64,000 nt of DNA from Paracoccus cavernae. GTDB taxonomy: Bacteria; Pseudomonadota; Alphaproteobacteria; Rhodobacterales; Rhodobacteraceae. A model generated the notes under the pieces. The model ran no database searches. It saw nothing but the letters and a program-made list of their open reading frames with translations, and was not told where the DNA came from. Every line of letters starts with the position of its first letter. Position 1 is the first letter of the stretch. The position numbers and the translations under genes were made by a program. Below, piece by piece: positions 63,229-64,000 of the stretch. Where the stretch lies: the NCBI GenBank assembly GCA_030410095.1, contig JAUFRC010000001.1, positions 2,120,501 through 2,184,500 of the forward strand, in the 5' to 3' direction.

Positions 63229-64000
63229 ATGTCCGACGATCCGAAGACGCTGGTCTCGACCGAATGGTTGGCCGCTCATCTGAACGACCCTGATTTGCGC
63301 GTCATCGACGCCAGCTGGCATCTTGATCCGGCGCGCAATGCGCAGGCCGAATATCAGGCCGCCCATATCCCCGGCGCGCGCTTTTTCGACCTCGACGAGA
63401 TCTCGGACCACCGCAGCCTCCTGCCGCATATGGCGCCGCCGGTCGAGAAATTCGTCAGCCGCATGCGTGCCATGGGCATCGGTGACGGCCATCAGGTCGT
63501 GATCTACGACAACTCGCCCCTCCATAGCGCCGCGCGCGTCTGGTGGACCTTCCGCCTGATGGGCAAGACCGACGTCGCGGTGCTCGACGGCGGTTTCGCG
63601 AAGTGGCAGGCCGAGGGCCGTCCGGTCGAGGACATGCCTCCGATCCTGCGTGACCGCCACATGACCGTCCAGCGTCAGGCCGCTTTGGTGCGCGACGTGA
63701 CGCAGGTTGCCGCGGCCTCGAAGCTGGGCGATCACGAGATCATCGACGCCCGCGCCGCCGAGCGTTTCCGCGGCGAGGTTGCCGAGCCGCGCCCCGGTCT
63801 GCGCTCGGGCCATATCCCCGGTGCCAAGAACCTGCCCTTCGGCCAGCTTTACGAAAAAGACGGCACGATGAAATCCGTGGCCGATCTGACCGCCGCGTTC
63901 GAAGCCGCCGGTGTCGATCTGTCCAAGCCCGCGATCACGACCTGCGGCTCGGGCGTGACGGCGGCGACGCTGTTTCTGGCGCTCGAGCGCATCGGGCACC
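63229..64000 (+). CDS. sseA: 3-mercaptopyruvate sulfurtransferase (3' end outside window)
   Basis: Tandem-rhodanese enzyme transferring sulfur from 3-mercaptopyruvate or thiosulfate; 257 residues are visible and the gene runs off the end. The N-terminal inactive rhodanese domain begins STEWLAAHLNDPDLRVIDASW. The C-terminal domain has RSGHIPGAKNLPFGQLY and the catalytic loop CGSGVTA, the signature that separates mercaptopyruvate from thiosulfate sulfurtransferases. ATG 63229 is preceded by GCGGGGAATGCGC. It lies 66 bases after smpB. Confidence 0.94.
   Translation, partial: MSDDPKTLVSTEWLAAHLNDPDLRVIDASWHLDPARNAQAEYQAAHIPGARFFDLDEISDHRSLLPHMAPPVEKFVSRMRAMGIGDGHQVVIYDNSPLHSAARVWWTFRLMGKTDVAVLDGGFAKWQAEGRPVEDMPPILRDRHMTVQRQAALVRDVTQVAAASKLGDHEIIDARAAERFRGEVAEPRPGLRSGHIPGAKNLPFGQLYEKDGTMKSVADLTAAFEAAGVDLSKPAITTCGSGVTAATLFLALERIGH

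Overview
The window is GC-rich (roughly two thirds G+C) chromosomal DNA of an alphaproteobacterium, most likely order Rhodobacterales (Paracoccus/Rhodobacter lineage). The gene order ybgC-tolQ-tolR-tolA-tolB-pal-cpoB-tilS-ftsH, the DUF2849-cysI-cysH-DUF934-fpr sulfur operon, the def-def-fmt string and the CTTTCAT...AATATCC intergenic repeats all point that way. It is almost entirely core genome. I see no tRNA, rRNA, insertion sequence, prophage or CRISPR array.

Layout. 1-4.6 kb: end of a DMT exporter, an aldo/keto reductase, a lytic transglycosylase and dapA. 4.7-10.6 kb: a seven-gene Mrp cation/proton antiporter operon (mrpA to mrpG, minus strand). 10.7-14.6 kb: ruvC, ruvA, htpX, ruvB, a PaaI-like thioesterase and chorismate mutase. 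14.9-25.1 kb: ftsH, tilS and the whole Tol-Pal envelope system with its thioesterase, all on the minus strand. 25.2-30.1 kb: a two-subunit CoA-transferase, a divergent PAS-LuxR regulator and topA. 30.3-34.9 kb: assimilatory sulfate/sulfite reduction with a divergent Lrp-type regulator. 35-37.5 kb: diacylglycerol kinase, an unusual nuclease-like orphan and a HisC-like aminotransferase. 37.6-43.7 kb: cytochrome bd oxidase cydDCABX, including a 42-residue CydX. 43.9-47.8 kb: a single-domain Lrp-like protein, a MATE exporter, an L,D-transpeptidase and a MalY/PatB C-S lyase. 47.9-50.0 kb: two deformylase-family genes and fmt. 50.1-64 kb: HdeD-like protein, HrpB helicase, a YcjX/YcjF pair, PbpC, ArfB, NUDIX, phosphate permease, an acetolactate-synthase-like enzyme, smpB and a mercaptopyruvate sulfurtransferase cut by the window end.

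A major caveat is that about half of the genes are split by one or more frame changes, including housekeeping genes such as ftsH, topA, tilS, ruvA, ruvB, fmt and tolB. In most, the span from start to stop lacks one base per break, usually at a G/C run. The simplest explanation is uncorrected sequencing indels, not decay. I report each such gene as one CDS over its inferred full extent and say where the frame changes.

The main items for follow-up are the orphan GHLLN-type nuclease-like gene at 35.6 kb, a deformylase paralogue that has lost its metal-binding cysteine and catalytic glutamate, a repeated intergenic element with an attached GC hairpin, and a 26-residue membrane peptide facing ftsH. 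I did not find a clear new multi-gene system.
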